Shown here one piece after another: positions 41,946 through 53,100 of a stretch of 61,465 nucleotides of DNA. This DNA is from Flavobacteriaceae bacterium (lineage in GTDB: Bacteria; Bacteroidota; Bacteroidia; Flavobacteriales; Flavobacteriaceae): NCBI GenBank assembly GCA_021648755.1, contig JAKISG010000011.1, forward strand, positions 1-61,465, read 5' to 3'. The notes beneath the pieces are model-generated. The model worked only from the letters and a program-made list of their open reading frames with translations. It was not told the DNA's origin and ran no database searches. Made by a program: the position numbers and the translations under genes. The number at the start of each line of letters is the position of its first letter. The stretch's first letter is position 1.

Positions 41946-43826
41946 ATGATTAAAAAAATTATTATTACCTTAGTTATTTGCTTTATTTTACCTTTAAATG
42001 CTCAAAATAAAAAAGATAAAGTATTATTAACTATAGAAGATGAACCTGTTTATGTTTCTGAGTTTTTAAGGGTTTATAACAAAAACAGAACTGTTATAAA
42101 TGAAGAAAATAAAAAAAATACAAATGAATATTTAGATTTATTTATAAATTATAAGTTAAAATTACGAGAGGCTTATGATTTAAAACTAGATACCGTACCT
42201 TCATATATTAAAGAATTTACAAAATATAAAAAACAGCTTGAAGAACCCTTTTTAAAAGATAGAGAGGTAACCGATAAATTAGTCAAAGAAGCCTACGAAA
42301 GAAAAAATCAAGAGGTAAAAGCAAGCCATATATTAATAAAATTAGATGCACATGCGCCACCAAAAGACACCTTAAGAGTCTATAACAAATTAATAGAAGC
42401 AAGAGAAAAGATATTAAACGGTGCTGTTTTTAAATTAATTGCAGCAGAATATTCAGATGACCCATCGGCTAAAAAAAATGGAGGAGATTTAGGTTATTTT
42501 ACTGTTTTCTCTATGGTTTACCCTTTTGAAAACGCTGCTTACAATACAAATGTTGGTGATATTTCTATGCCTTTTAAAACAAATTTTGGCTACCATATCG
42601 TACAGGTAAATGATAAAAGAGCATCAAAAGGTGAAATTAAAGTTGCGCATATTATGATTAAAGATGTAGAAAAAAAACCAGCATATTCAAAAAATCAAAT
42701 AAATGATATTTATAATATGTTTAAACAAGGAGAAACCTTTGAGTTTTTAGCTAAAAAATATTCAGATGATAAAACAAGTGCTGAAAAAGGAGGCGTTTTA
42801 CGTAAATTTTCTTTGGGTAAAATGATTCAGCCTTTTGCTGATGAATCATTTGCATTAAAAAACAGTAATGATGTATCAAAACCATTTAAAACTAAATTTG
42901 GTTGGCACTTTGTTAAATTGCTAGAAAAATATCCTTTAGATTCTTATGACAATTTAAAAGAAGATTTATTTAAAAAAATTGAAAAAAGTAAGCGTTCCGT
43001 TTTAGTTGGTAAATCAATTGCAAATAGACTAAAAAAACAATATAATGTTAAAGTAGATACTAATCTTTTAAATGAAGTTTTAAATATCTCTAAAGATGGA
43101 AAAATACCAACTAAAACTTTCTTAACGATTAAAGAAGTTAGTTATACAACAGATGATTTAACAAACTATTTTAAAGAAAAAAGTAACTTAAGAAAAGATT
43201 ACAATGATTTTATTACTGAAAAAGTTATAACCTATTATAAAGAAAACTTAGAAAAAGAAAACCCAGAATATGCCGCTACTTTAAAAGAATATAAAGATGG
43301 TTTACTATTGTTTGATTTACTACAAAAAAATATTTGGACTAAAGCCGAAAAGGATACGGTGGGTTTACAAAACTTTTTTGATAAAAATGCAACTAATTAT
43401 ACTTGGAAAAACCGAGTGAAAGTAGATATAGCATCTTGTACTAGACCTGAAAAAGCAAAAGAAGTGCAAAAGTATTTAAAAGAAGGAAAAAGTACTGATG
43501 AAATAAAAAAACTGATTAATAAAGGCGAAACAGTATATGTGCTTTTTAATTCGGGAACTTATGAAATTGGTTCTAAAAAATTACCAAATAATTTTCAACT
43601 AAAAAAAGGAGTGTCAGATGTTATTAATGAAGGGCAATATTTTATGCTAATTAATGTATTGGAAATATTACCAAACTCACAAAAAAAATTGTCAGATACC
43701 AAAGGCAAGGTTATAAGTGATTATCAAAATTACCTAGAAAAAGAATGGATTAAAAATTTAAGAAATAAATATACTTATAAAATAAATAAGAAAACCTTGA
43801 AAAAACTAACTAAAAATTATAAATAG
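41946..43826 (+). CDS. Periplasmic parvulin-type peptidyl-prolyl isomerase, two PpiC domains
   Basis: 626 residues with a signal peptide (cut near PLNAQ, residue 20). A SurA-like N-terminal helical chaperone part (25-120) precedes two parvulin domains at about 123-223 (VKASHILIK, AAEYSDDPSAKKNGGDLGYF, PFKTNFGYHIVQV) and 229-328 (IKVAHIMIK, AKKYSDDKTSAEKGGVLRKF, PFKTKFGWHFVKL). The last 300 residues are helical without a known domain. Expected to fold outer-membrane and secreted proteins. First of three co-directional foldase genes; the next starts 4 nt after its stop. Confidence 0.92.
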   Translation: MIKKIIITLVICFILPLNAQNKKDKVLLTIEDEPVYVSEFLRVYNKNRTVINEENKKNTNEYLDLFINYKLKLREAYDLKLDTVPSYIKEFTKYKKQLEEPFLKDREVTDKLVKEAYERKNQEVKASHILIKLDAHAPPKDTLRVYNKLIEAREKILNGAVFKLIAAEYSDDPSAKKNGGDLGYFTVFSMVYPFENAAYNTNVGDISMPFKTNFGYHIVQVNDKRASKGEIKVAHIMIKDVEKKPAYSKNQINDIYNMFKQGETFEFLAKKYSDDKTSAEKGGVLRKFSLGKMIQPFADESFALKNSNDVSKPFKTKFGWHFVKLLEKYPLDSYDNLKEDLFKKIEKSKRSVLVGKSIANRLKKQYNVKVDTNLLNEVLNISKDGKIPTKTFLTIKEVSYTTDDLTNYFKEKSNLRKDYNDFITEKVITYYKENLEKENPEYAATLKEYKDGLLLFDLLQKNIWTKAEKDTVGLQNFFDKNATNYTWKNRVKVDIASCTRPEKAKEVQKYLKEGKSTDEIKKLINKGETVYVLFNSGTYEIGSKKLPNNFQLKKGVSDVINEGQYFMLINVLEILPNSQKKLSDTKGKVISDYQNYLEKEWIKNLRNKYTYKINKKTLKKLTKNYK

Positions 43827-43830
43827 ATAG

Positions 43831-44679
43831 ATGTGCAAAAGAACACTTTATTTATTAATAATAGTAATTATTATAGAATCTTGTACTTATTTTAAGCCCC
43901 ATTCAGATAATAAAGGTAAGATAATTGCTAGAGTTAATGATGTGTTTTTATATGAAGATGAAATAAAATCAATATTACCAAAAAAATATGCTGCAAAAGA
44001 TAGTACCTTATTAGTTAGTAATTATATAAATTCTTGGGCAAAGAGACAACTACTGTTTAGTAAAGCAACTCTAAATTTAAAAGACAAGCAAAAAGAAATT
44101 GAAGAACTCGTAACTAAATACCATCAAGATCTTTTAATAAACAGGTATAAAAAAGCAGTTATCTCTCAAGAATTAGATACATTAATTCTTGAAAATGATA
44201 TTAAAAATTTTTATAAAAAAAATCAAGAAATTTTTAAATTAAATGAAAAATTAGTTAAATTAAAATTTCTACAATTAAGAAAAAATGTGCTAGATATAGA
44301 TGAAATAGAAAAACTCTTTAAATCTGATAAGTCAGAAGATATTTTAGAGTTAATGGAAAAAGAGTTCGTATTTAAGTCTTTTCATTTTAATGATTCTATA
44401 TGGATTAAACTTAATGATGTATTAAAGTTAATACCTGTTTTAAAAGGAAATGAAAACAAAATAGTATCTAATAATTTTATTAAGAAAAAAAGCGGAAAAG
44501 ATGTATATTTAATTAAAATAAATAAAATATTAAATAGAAATAAGTTAGCACCAATAAGTTATGTTAAATCAACTATTGAGCAAATGATATTACATAAACG
44601 AAAATTATTACTAGTAAAAGATATAGAAAAAATATTATTGAATGATGCCACAAAAAACGGAAAGTATGAAGTTTATTAA
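43831..44679 (+). CDS. SurA-like chaperone lipoprotein lacking a parvulin domain
   Basis: 282 residues. Signal peptide MCKRTLYLLIIVIIIESC with a plausible lipobox cysteine (C18). The region IIARVNDVFLYEDEIKSILP resembles the start of SurA/PpiC N-terminal domains, followed by long charged helices (SWAKRQLLFSKATLNL, ELVTKYHQDLLINRYKKAV). No parvulin signature (GGDLG, FGYH) can be found, so it is probably a chaperone without isomerase activity. Embedded in the operon: 4 nt after the upstream foldase and overlapping the downstream gene by 14 nt. Confidence 0.8.
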   Translation: MCKRTLYLLIIVIIIESCTYFKPHSDNKGKIIARVNDVFLYEDEIKSILPKKYAAKDSTLLVSNYINSWAKRQLLFSKATLNLKDKQKEIEELVTKYHQDLLINRYKKAVISQELDTLILENDIKNFYKKNQEIFKLNEKLVKLKFLQLRKNVLDIDEIEKLFKSDKSEDILELMEKEFVFKSFHFNDSIWIKLNDVLKLIPVLKGNENKIVSNNFIKKKSGKDVYLIKINKILNRNKLAPISYVKSTIEQMILHKRKLLLVKDIEKILLNDATKNGKYEVY

Positions 44680-46033
44680 TAAAATTATAGTATTAGTTTT
44701 TGCACTAATTTTTACACAGGTTTTTGCACAACAAAAAACAAAAATAGATGGTGTAGCAGCGGTTGTTGGAGATAATATAGTGTTATACTCTGAAGTTAAA
44801 GCAGCGAAACTACAAGTAGATCAAGAAAATGAAGGTGAATCTAAAATTTCTGAATGCACCGTTATTGAAAAAATAATGAATGATAAACTATTAGCTCATC
44901 AAGCGGTAATTGATAGTATCCTAATAGAAGAAGCGACTGTGAATTCTGAAGTAGATAGAAAAATAGATTATTTTAAAAGCCAACTAGGATCTAAAGAAAA
45001 AGTGATGGAATTTTTTGGTTTTGATCAATTAAGCGATTTAAAAAAAGAACTTTTTAATGTAGAAAAAGAAGCAAATTTAGTAAAAAAAATGCAACAAAAA
45101 ATTGTTGAAAATATTGATGTAACTCCCGAAGAAGTAAGTAATTATTTTAAATCTTTAAAAAAAGAAAATAGTTTACCAGAATTTGGAACTGAAATTATTT
45201 TAGGGCAAATAGTTGTTACTGCTGAAAATGATAATAAAGCAGCCGCAAAATTAATGACTAAATTAAAAAATATAAAAAAAGATATTGAAAACGGATCAAG
45301 TTTTAGAATGAAAGCGATATTACATTCTATGGATCCAGCAGCATCAAAACCTGGCAACGGAGAGGGAGGGCTTTACAAATCAATGACTCTAGAAACCCCT
45401 TTTGTAAAAGAATTTAAAGAAGCTGCTTTTAGTCTAGAAGAGGGCGAAATTTCAGAGCCCTTTAAATCTCAATTTGGATATCATATTTTAAAAGTAGAAA
45501 AAATAAAAGGTAGAGAACGCGATGTAAGACATATACTTTTACAAATGGAGATTTCTGATGCTATATTAGAAAAAACAAAAGACTCTTTAATTCAAATTAG
45601 AAACGATATTTTAACACAAAAATTAAGTTTTGAAGAAGCGGTAGTAAAATACTCATCAGATAAAGATACCAATAAAAATAAAGGCATCTTAATAAACCCT
45701 GTATCTAATGATGTGCATTTTGATTTGGCAAGAATGGACCCTGCTTTATATGCAAGAGTTAGTAATCTTAAAATAGATGAAATTTCAGAAGTTTTTTATG
45801 ATGAAACTAGAGAGGGAAAAAAAATGTTTAAAATTATGCTTATGAAAAAGAAAATAGAATCTCATGTTGCTAATTTTGACAAAGATTATGTGAAAATTAA
45901 AAAATTGGCATTGCGAAAAAAAAGACAAGAACTAGTTTCAAAATGGACCAAAAAAAAGTTGGGAAATACCTATATAAAAATTCATAATCAATATAAAAAA
46001 TGCACCTTTGAATATGATTGGTTAAAAAATTAA
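44666..46033 (+). CDS. SurA-type periplasmic chaperone / peptidyl-prolyl isomerase
   Basis: 455 residues from the ATG at 44666, which gives a clean signal peptide MKFINKIIVLVFALIFTQVFAQ; the frame extends 24 nt further upstream but without a signal peptide. The SurA N-domain (IDGVAAVVGDNIVLYSEV) is followed by two parvulin domains: GTEIILGQIVV, GNGEGGLYKSM, PFKSQFGYHILKV and then RDVRHILLQM, KYSSDKDTNKNKGIL. It should escort unfolded outer-membrane proteins to the assembly machinery. Overlaps the preceding lipoprotein gene by 14 nt, indicating translational coupling. Confidence 0.92.
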   Translation: MKFINKIIVLVFALIFTQVFAQQKTKIDGVAAVVGDNIVLYSEVKAAKLQVDQENEGESKISECTVIEKIMNDKLLAHQAVIDSILIEEATVNSEVDRKIDYFKSQLGSKEKVMEFFGFDQLSDLKKELFNVEKEANLVKKMQQKIVENIDVTPEEVSNYFKSLKKENSLPEFGTEIILGQIVVTAENDNKAAAKLMTKLKNIKKDIENGSSFRMKAILHSMDPAASKPGNGEGGLYKSMTLETPFVKEFKEAAFSLEEGEISEPFKSQFGYHILKVEKIKGRERDVRHILLQMEISDAILEKTKDSLIQIRNDILTQKLSFEEAVVKYSSDKDTNKNKGILINPVSNDVHFDLARMDPALYARVSNLKIDEISEVFYDETREGKKMFKIMLMKKKIESHVANFDKDYVKIKKLALRKKRQELVSKWTKKKLGNTYIKIHNQYKKCTFEYDWLKN

Positions 46034-46063
46034 ATAAGTCTTCAAATATTCTAAATAAAAACC

Positions 46064-46096
46064 TTGGTCTTAAATAAAAATATTTTCAAAGACCAA
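46064..46096 (+). promoter_or_regulatory. Inverted repeat between the foldase operon and the MoxR gene
   Basis: TTGGTCTT (46064-46071) pairs with AAGACCAA (46089-46096) across a 17-nt loop, 31 nt after the foldase stop and 20 nt before the MoxR ATG. The long loop and absent T-run make it a poor terminator; it could be an operator or RNA structure. Confidence 0.35.
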
Positions 46097-46116
46097 TGAT
46101 CTAAAAAACAGACCAA

Positions 46117-47070
46117 ATGTCCGATGTAGTAGCAATAAAAAACTTAGTAAACCAATACCATACTTTAAAACAAGAGATAGCTAAGGTAATTGTTGGTCAA
46201 AATGAAGCCATAGATTATGTAATAATATCTATTTTATGTGGCGGACATTCTCTATTAATTGGAGTGCCAGGTTTGGCAAAAACACTATTAGTTAATACCG
46301 TTTCGCAAGCCCTAGGTTTAGACTTTAAACGCATTCAATTTACGCCAGATTTAATGCCAAGTGATATTATTGGTAGTGAAATTTTAGATGAAAACAGGAA
46401 ATTTAAATTTTTGAAAGGTCCTATTTTTACCAATATTATTTTAGCCGATGAAATAAACAGAACACCACCTAAAACACAAGCAGCATTGTTAGAAGCGATG
46501 CAGGAAAGAACAGTAACTGTTACAGGAATTACCTATAAATTAGCCAAACCTTTTTTTGTATTAGCAACACAAAACCCAATAGAGCAAGAAGGAACTTACC
46601 CTTTACCAGAGGCGCAATTAGATCGTTTTATTTTTTCAATATTTTTAGATTATCCAACTTTTGCTCAAGAAGTAGAAGTTGTAAAAGCAACAACGTCTAT
46701 TAATAAACAAAAAGTAAATGCCGTACTTTCTGCTAATGAAATTATCGAAATACAACAATTAATTAGAAAAATACCTGTCGCAGATAATGTCATTGAATAT
46801 GCCGTTGGCTTAGTTGCTAAAACAAGACCAAATTCAGACCAAGTAACAGACATGGTAAAAAATTATGTAGATTGGGGAGCAGGACCAAGAGCTTCACAAA
46901 ATCTAATTTTAGCTGCAAAAGCACATGCTGCAATTAATGGTAAATATTCACCCGATATTGAAGATGTACAAGCCGTTTCTTATGGTATTTTACGACATCG
47001 AATTGTCAGAAATTATAAAGCAGATGCAGAAGGTATTACTGAAGAAATTTTGATTAAGAACTTATTTTAA
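46117..47070 (+). CDS. MoxR-family AAA+ ATPase
   Basis: 317-residue cytoplasmic AAA+ protein. Walker A is GVPGLAKTL (around 52-60), Walker B is ILADEINRTPPKTQAALLEAM, the sensor region is FVLATQNPIEQEGTYPLPEAQLDRF and the C-terminal lid contains DWGAGPRASQNLILAAKAHA. MoxR ATPases remodel or activate partner proteins, normally encoded downstream with DUF58 and von Willebrand A genes; here none follows, since the next gene is a convergent alpha-2-macroglobulin gene. It may belong functionally with the envelope foldases upstream, but that is a guess from position. Confidence 0.94.
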   Translation: MSDVVAIKNLVNQYHTLKQEIAKVIVGQNEAIDYVIISILCGGHSLLIGVPGLAKTLLVNTVSQALGLDFKRIQFTPDLMPSDIIGSEILDENRKFKFLKGPIFTNIILADEINRTPPKTQAALLEAMQERTVTVTGITYKLAKPFFVLATQNPIEQEGTYPLPEAQLDRFIFSIFLDYPTFAQEVEVVKATTSINKQKVNAVLSANEIIEIQQLIRKIPVADNVIEYAVGLVAKTRPNSDQVTDMVKNYVDWGAGPRASQNLILAAKAHAAINGKYSPDIEDVQAVSYGILRHRIVRNYKADAEGITEEILIKNLF

Positions 47071-47187
47071 ATCATTTTTTATCTTTTAGCAGGGTATTAG
47101 TTCTTAGTTTTAGGTATACAGAACTTTGGCTATAAAAATAAAATACTAGGGTTATTTAGTTTTTATATTAATGCCTTAAATTTATTA

Positions 47188-50100
47188 TTATTCTATATGA
47201 ATTCTCACACCTTCGCTATGACTAGAAAATTCTGGGGCATACATAGATTGTATTGTTGTAATACCATTAGAAAAATTACCTTTGTTATTTACTCTTAAAT
47301 CGTATTCAAAAACATAGACGCCTTTTGGCAAATATTCTATAAAAAAGTTAGTAGAGGCATCTTTGGTGCTTTCGTAGTAACCTAAGCCGTCTTGCCATTT
47401 GTATTCTGATAATACATTTACAGGTTCAAACCCACTTGCTCGCATATCTTTCATATGAATAAACTCCATACTTCTATCTACTTTTAGTTCTATTCTTACC
47501 CTTACTAAATCACCGAGTTGTAATTTTCTTTTATCAGTAATTTCTGTAATTTTTTCACCGCGATCTTCATTTGTTTTTAGAAATAGTTTTTTCTTTAATT
47601 TTAGCGGCGTTTCTGCAAAGGTGATTTTATCTAAATCTTCAAAATATTGCCAGTACATTGCTCCCCAAGCAATACCTTTATCTTCTTTTTTAATAATAAC
47701 ACTTGCCATTTTTGGAGTAATTTCAGAACCGCTCCAAGAAGTTTTGTAATACCCAGTTCCTGCTTCTACCCTACTATCTTCTAATGCTAAAGGATTAATC
47801 GTTTTATCACCAATTGTAATGGCAACAAATTTTGTTGTTGCTAACAAATCTGTACCTTGTAATAACAATGCATAAACAGCTTCTGATGTCGCTTTTGTTG
47901 TTTTCCATCTATTGGTTTGTTTATTTTTTAGTAACCAAATTTTTAAATTGTCAATATCTTTAGTCGATGAGATTCCTTTCTTTTTAGGTAATTCAGAAAA
48001 AACCTCAATCATTAATGCTTGGGTTTCAATAGGTGCTTGATACCAATACCATGAACTCGTATTTTCTTTCCAGTACATACCTAGTTCTTCGCTAGTTATT
48101 GAATTTTCTTTTAAAGATATTAAAAAATTTTCAGCTACAGCATTATTGCTATTTCTATATGCAACTAAAGTAATTAAACCTTTTGAGTATAAGTTGTAGT
48201 CTTGCCAATATTTATAAGATTGATTGGTGTAATAAGTAAGTGCTTTTTTTATTTTATTTGAAATTTTTAAATCCTTGTAAAAACTACGGGTATATAAATA
48301 ATGAACTTGAAAATGATTGGTATGGTTTTGGTTTAAATAGTCTTTAATTTTTTGTTCTTTACTTTTATCATTTGCATATAATTTTCTAGCATCTTTTAAA
48401 AGATTATTGTAGTCTTTTAAAATTTGTTTATCTAGATATAGAATTGCTTTTTTAGTTAAAGACTCCTCATCTCTCATTTTTTGACCTTTAGGGAATACAT
48501 TGAGTTTAGTTAAGTGTCCTAAGCCCGAAACAATATATTGCGTAATATATCTATTTGCATAACGCGAACCTTTAAACCACGGAAAACCACCAGAAGGCAT
48601 CTGCATTTGTTTTAATTTTTTTAATGTTCGCTGTTGTTCCTTTTTCATTTTATGTAAGTCGAATAGTAAAGCAATGCGTTTCTTTTGTTCTGTTTCAGAT
48701 TGTGCATCACGTAACCAAGGTGTTTCTTCAATAATCAAAGATTTTAATTCTTGATTTTTTTCTAAATTACTTAATAGAGCATCTGTATTTTTCCATTGGT
48801 TAAATACTGTTTGAATCCGTGGGTTAGAATTTGCAATATAACTTGCTAAAGTATTTGCATAATATCTAGCAAAAGTTTGTTCTGCACATTCATAAGGGTA
48901 CTCCATTAAATACGGTAAAGTTTGTATAGCATACCAAGCAGGGTTTGAGGTTACTTCTAATGTCAATTTATGATTTTTACGTGTATTAGAGGTTGTCTTT
49001 TTTAACTTGTCTAAGGTAAATGTTTTAGTTTCATTAGATTTAATCCACATTGGCATAGTTTCGGTAACTAACATTCTATTGGTTAAAACTGGTAAAACAT
49101 TTTGTTCTCCATCAGAATAATCGCCTGCCTTAGCTACAATTTTGTATTGTACAGTTTGGATATTATCTGGTATGTTAAGTTTCCAACTTAAATTAGTATT
49201 ACCTTTTGCATTAACAACAAATGGTTTTGTTTTATGGGTATTTCCTAAATCTATATCTATAATTTTATTGGTAATTGCATCTACTAATTGTAATTCTGCA
49301 ACACCGTTTAAGGTTTTATCTGTAAGGTTTGTTATTTTACTGCTAAATACTATTTCATCTCCTTGGCGTAAAAATCGTGGTGGATTTGGCAATACCATCA
49401 ACTCTTTTTGGGTTACTGTTTCTAAAGTTTTAACGGCGTGATTTAATTCTTTTGTATGTGCCAATAATTGTAATTTCCATTTGGTTAAACTCTCTGGTGT
49501 AGTAAAACTAAAACTTATATTGCCTGCTGCATCTGTGGTTAAATTTGGAAAGAAAAATGCGGTTTCTTTAAAGTTACTTCTTATTTTAATAGTAGCAAAG
49601 TCAACTTTGTTTTTTAATTCGTCTTGGCTATTCGTACTACTAAGAGATTTATTTTCTTGTTGAGCGTCTAATCCCGTTATGGAAGACATTGTAGGTTCTG
49701 ATGACAACATTTTTCTTTTTATTTTTGAGCTTTGTCCTTCCGTAACAACAACTTCATCTAAATTCCCGTCTCCATAATAATAATTTCCATATCCAAAATG
49801 TAATCCAAACCAATTTAATTGATCATAGGTTTGGTTTTTTACAACGCTATAATTTGGTTGTTCTTGATAAACTCTAAAGTTTTGAGTCCCAAAACTACGA
49901 GAACTGTTTCGTGTCTCTTGATAATAATGTTTTCTAAAAATTGGATTAAATTGCCATTGATGTGTCTTAAATTGGTCTAAACTTGCATCATACATACTTG
50001 TTAAAATCTCGGCAATGACCTTATCTTTTTTATTTCCTTTAATTTTAAAAGACCATGTCTCTTCTTGTCCTGGTTGTAATTTATCTCTAAAGGTTAGTGT

Positions 50101-53100
50101 TTCTATTTCTAATTCAGTTTTTGGATATGGTACGTTTACCATAATATTTCCATCTAAATAGGTATTATAATTTACGAAATGGTAATTAATTGAAAATCCA
50201 CCAAGGTCTTCTTTATTTATAGGGATAGTCATTGTTTTAATTTCATTATTTAAATGAATTAATTTAGTAGATACAACTTTTTGTTTTTTTTCTACATTAA
50301 CAACAATTGTTATGTCTTTTGAGGCTGAACCTAAGCGTAATTTTACTGTTTCATTTATTTTATATTCTTTTTTATCTAAAGCTATTGTAAATAATTGGTT
50401 ATCTGCTTCTTTTTTATCGTCTTTACTAAAGATATTAAATGAGTTCTTTGCGATTACTTCTTGATTAAATTTGTCTTTTGCTGTTGCAATAGCGATATAT
50501 TTACCAGATTTTAAATTTTTTATTTTTTTTAATTCAATTTCTTTTGATTTATCAGTATCAAATATTTTTTCAAATACTAATTTGCCTTTTTGAACTTCTT
50601 TTATTTGTTTATATGCATCATTAGGAAAAAGTTTTTCAAATTTATCTTGAGGTATTTCTTGATAATCTGGTGCCTGCCAAGGTCTTGTTCTGAGTACAGA
50701 TGATGGTCCTTTTACTTTGTATATTTTCAAAACTCCTTGGGTTGCAATAAATTCTCCGTTAAGGTTTTTTGTTGTTAGTGATACTTTATTGTCTTTAGTA
50801 GATTTATCGATATGACTTTCTATCTCTATACTAATGGCAAGTGCATGATAACCAACCCTAACTATTGTAGTTGCACTACGTGTTTCACCGTTAATATCAG
50901 TAATATCTGCGGTAATTTCATAAGTAAAAACGGGTAAATCTTTTTTATGTACGCTTTTATCTGGTTGTGCTAAAAAATTAATTTCAAATGCGCCTTTAGT
51001 ATTGGTTTTGGTTTCGCCATGTGTAATTTCTTGGGCTTCGGATTTAAAGCCATGAGATTTGTACCAATACCACCATTTTGGGTATTCTACATTTCTTTTT
51101 ACACGATAGATAACTTTGGCATTTGTAATGTTACTTCCCGCATAAGCAGTTGCAATTCCTTTTATTTTTATGCTATCATTTAGTTTAAAAGTTTTTTTAA
51201 CTGAATTAAATTTTGCTGAAAATTTGGGTCTTTTATATTCTTCGACTAAAAAAGAGATATTACCATTTAAATAATAATTTTCTTCTTGTACTTGGATTTG
51301 ATAGTTACCTGTTAAGCCTGAGTTTGGTAAAATAAATTCGCCATTAAACGAACCAAATTCATTTGTTTTTAGTTTTAGTGTTTTAACATCTTGATTATTT
51401 ACATCTTTTAAAACTACGGTTATATTTTTAGCAGCAATTATAGTTGATTGATTATTTTGTTGTTTTACTGCAATTCCTTTAAAATAAACTGTTTGTGATG
51501 GTCTATATATACTGCGGTCTGTAAATAAGAAAATTTCCTTGCTCTTATAATTAGAATTGTAATTTTGGTTATTTGGATACATATTGTAGTATCTAAAAGT
51601 ACCTGTACCTGAAGTATGTTTAATTTTAAATTCTATTTTATCGTAGTTGTTATTTGGTATTATAGAGATAAACCCGTTAATATCTGTTATTAATTTTTTA
51701 TTTATTTTATAACTGTATTTGTTTATTTTATAATTTTCTAGATGTACTCTAGCGCCAACTAATGGTTTTCCTGTTTTTCGATTAACTACTTGATATTTGT
51801 ATGTTTGTGCTTGACGACTTTCGATTAAGGCAATATCTGTAACTTGTATTAAACTGTATGCAAATGTAGTTTCATCATTAAAATTAGGGTTTTGAGATGC
51901 TATTATTGTAAATATACCTTGATCTAGTTTTGGTATTATTATTTCGGTGCTATGTATCTGAAAATCGCTTTCAGATTTTAATTTGTTATCAAACGCAGTT
52001 ACTAATTGTAAATTTTTAATTAGTCTTAACTTTTTTTTGCTATTGTATGTTTTTTCTATTGTATTTTGTGCCTGAAACGAAGATTTATATATTCTAAAAT
52101 ATAGTTTGGTCGTATTCTTATAATGAACTAATAGTTTACTTTCTTTGTTTGTTTCTATATAGGCTTCATTAGTTAAATTTATGTTTGTTCTTAGTATTGA
52201 TTCTTTTAAATTTATACATTTTTTGGCTCCGTTTGTATTTTGAAATTTAGCTTTAGCAATTTCGCAAACTTCAATGGCTTTTCTTAACTTAAATTGGTGT
52301 TCTTTATTTTTTGTCGTTAGATATGTATTTGCTAAACTTTGGTAATATAAGGCGATTCTATAATCTATTTCAGTAGAAATTTTGTATGCTCTATATTTTT
52401 TTTGAAGGCTTTTAAGTGTTTCAAAATAAACGATATCTTTATTGACAAACCTTGCATTTTTTTTTACAAATTCTAAACGATTAAGTGTTATATCAACTAA
52501 TGCCGTTTTTTCTTTGTCTTTTAGATGAAAAGCGGTTAGGCTTTTATAAATTTTTAATGCGTTTAATTTTTGTGAAGTTGTGTCGTCTGAAACAAAATTA
52601 GTCTTCAGAAAAGTTTCATTATCTGCTAAAAAATCTACATCTTCAATTTCAAATTTGTTTGCTGGTTGTGCTAAATTACTTTCACCTGTTTTGTAAAAAT
52701 CTAATGCGCTATGTGCTATAAAGTCATAAACTGTTGGTCTATATTTTTTAGAGCCTGCTTGTATGTTTAATATTGCATTAAATTCATCTAATTTTGTATT
52801 TTGTAATGTTAATGCACTTTGTAATGCGTTTTGATAATGTAAATGAATTTCATTAAAAATAGTATGTAAATCCCATGTTCTAAAATCATTAGTTTCTGAA
52901 TCTCCCGAAGATACTTTTTTTGAGGTGTTTGTGCGGTTATAAAATTTATATCTATTTTGCTGAAAATATTGCCAATATAAATTAGCCAATATACTTTCTA
53001 GTATGTTTTTTTCTGGTGCTTTTGATATTGCAATTTCTTCTTTTATGGTATGAATGATTTTTAATTGCGCGTTTTCTTTTAAAGTTAATGCATATTTAGA

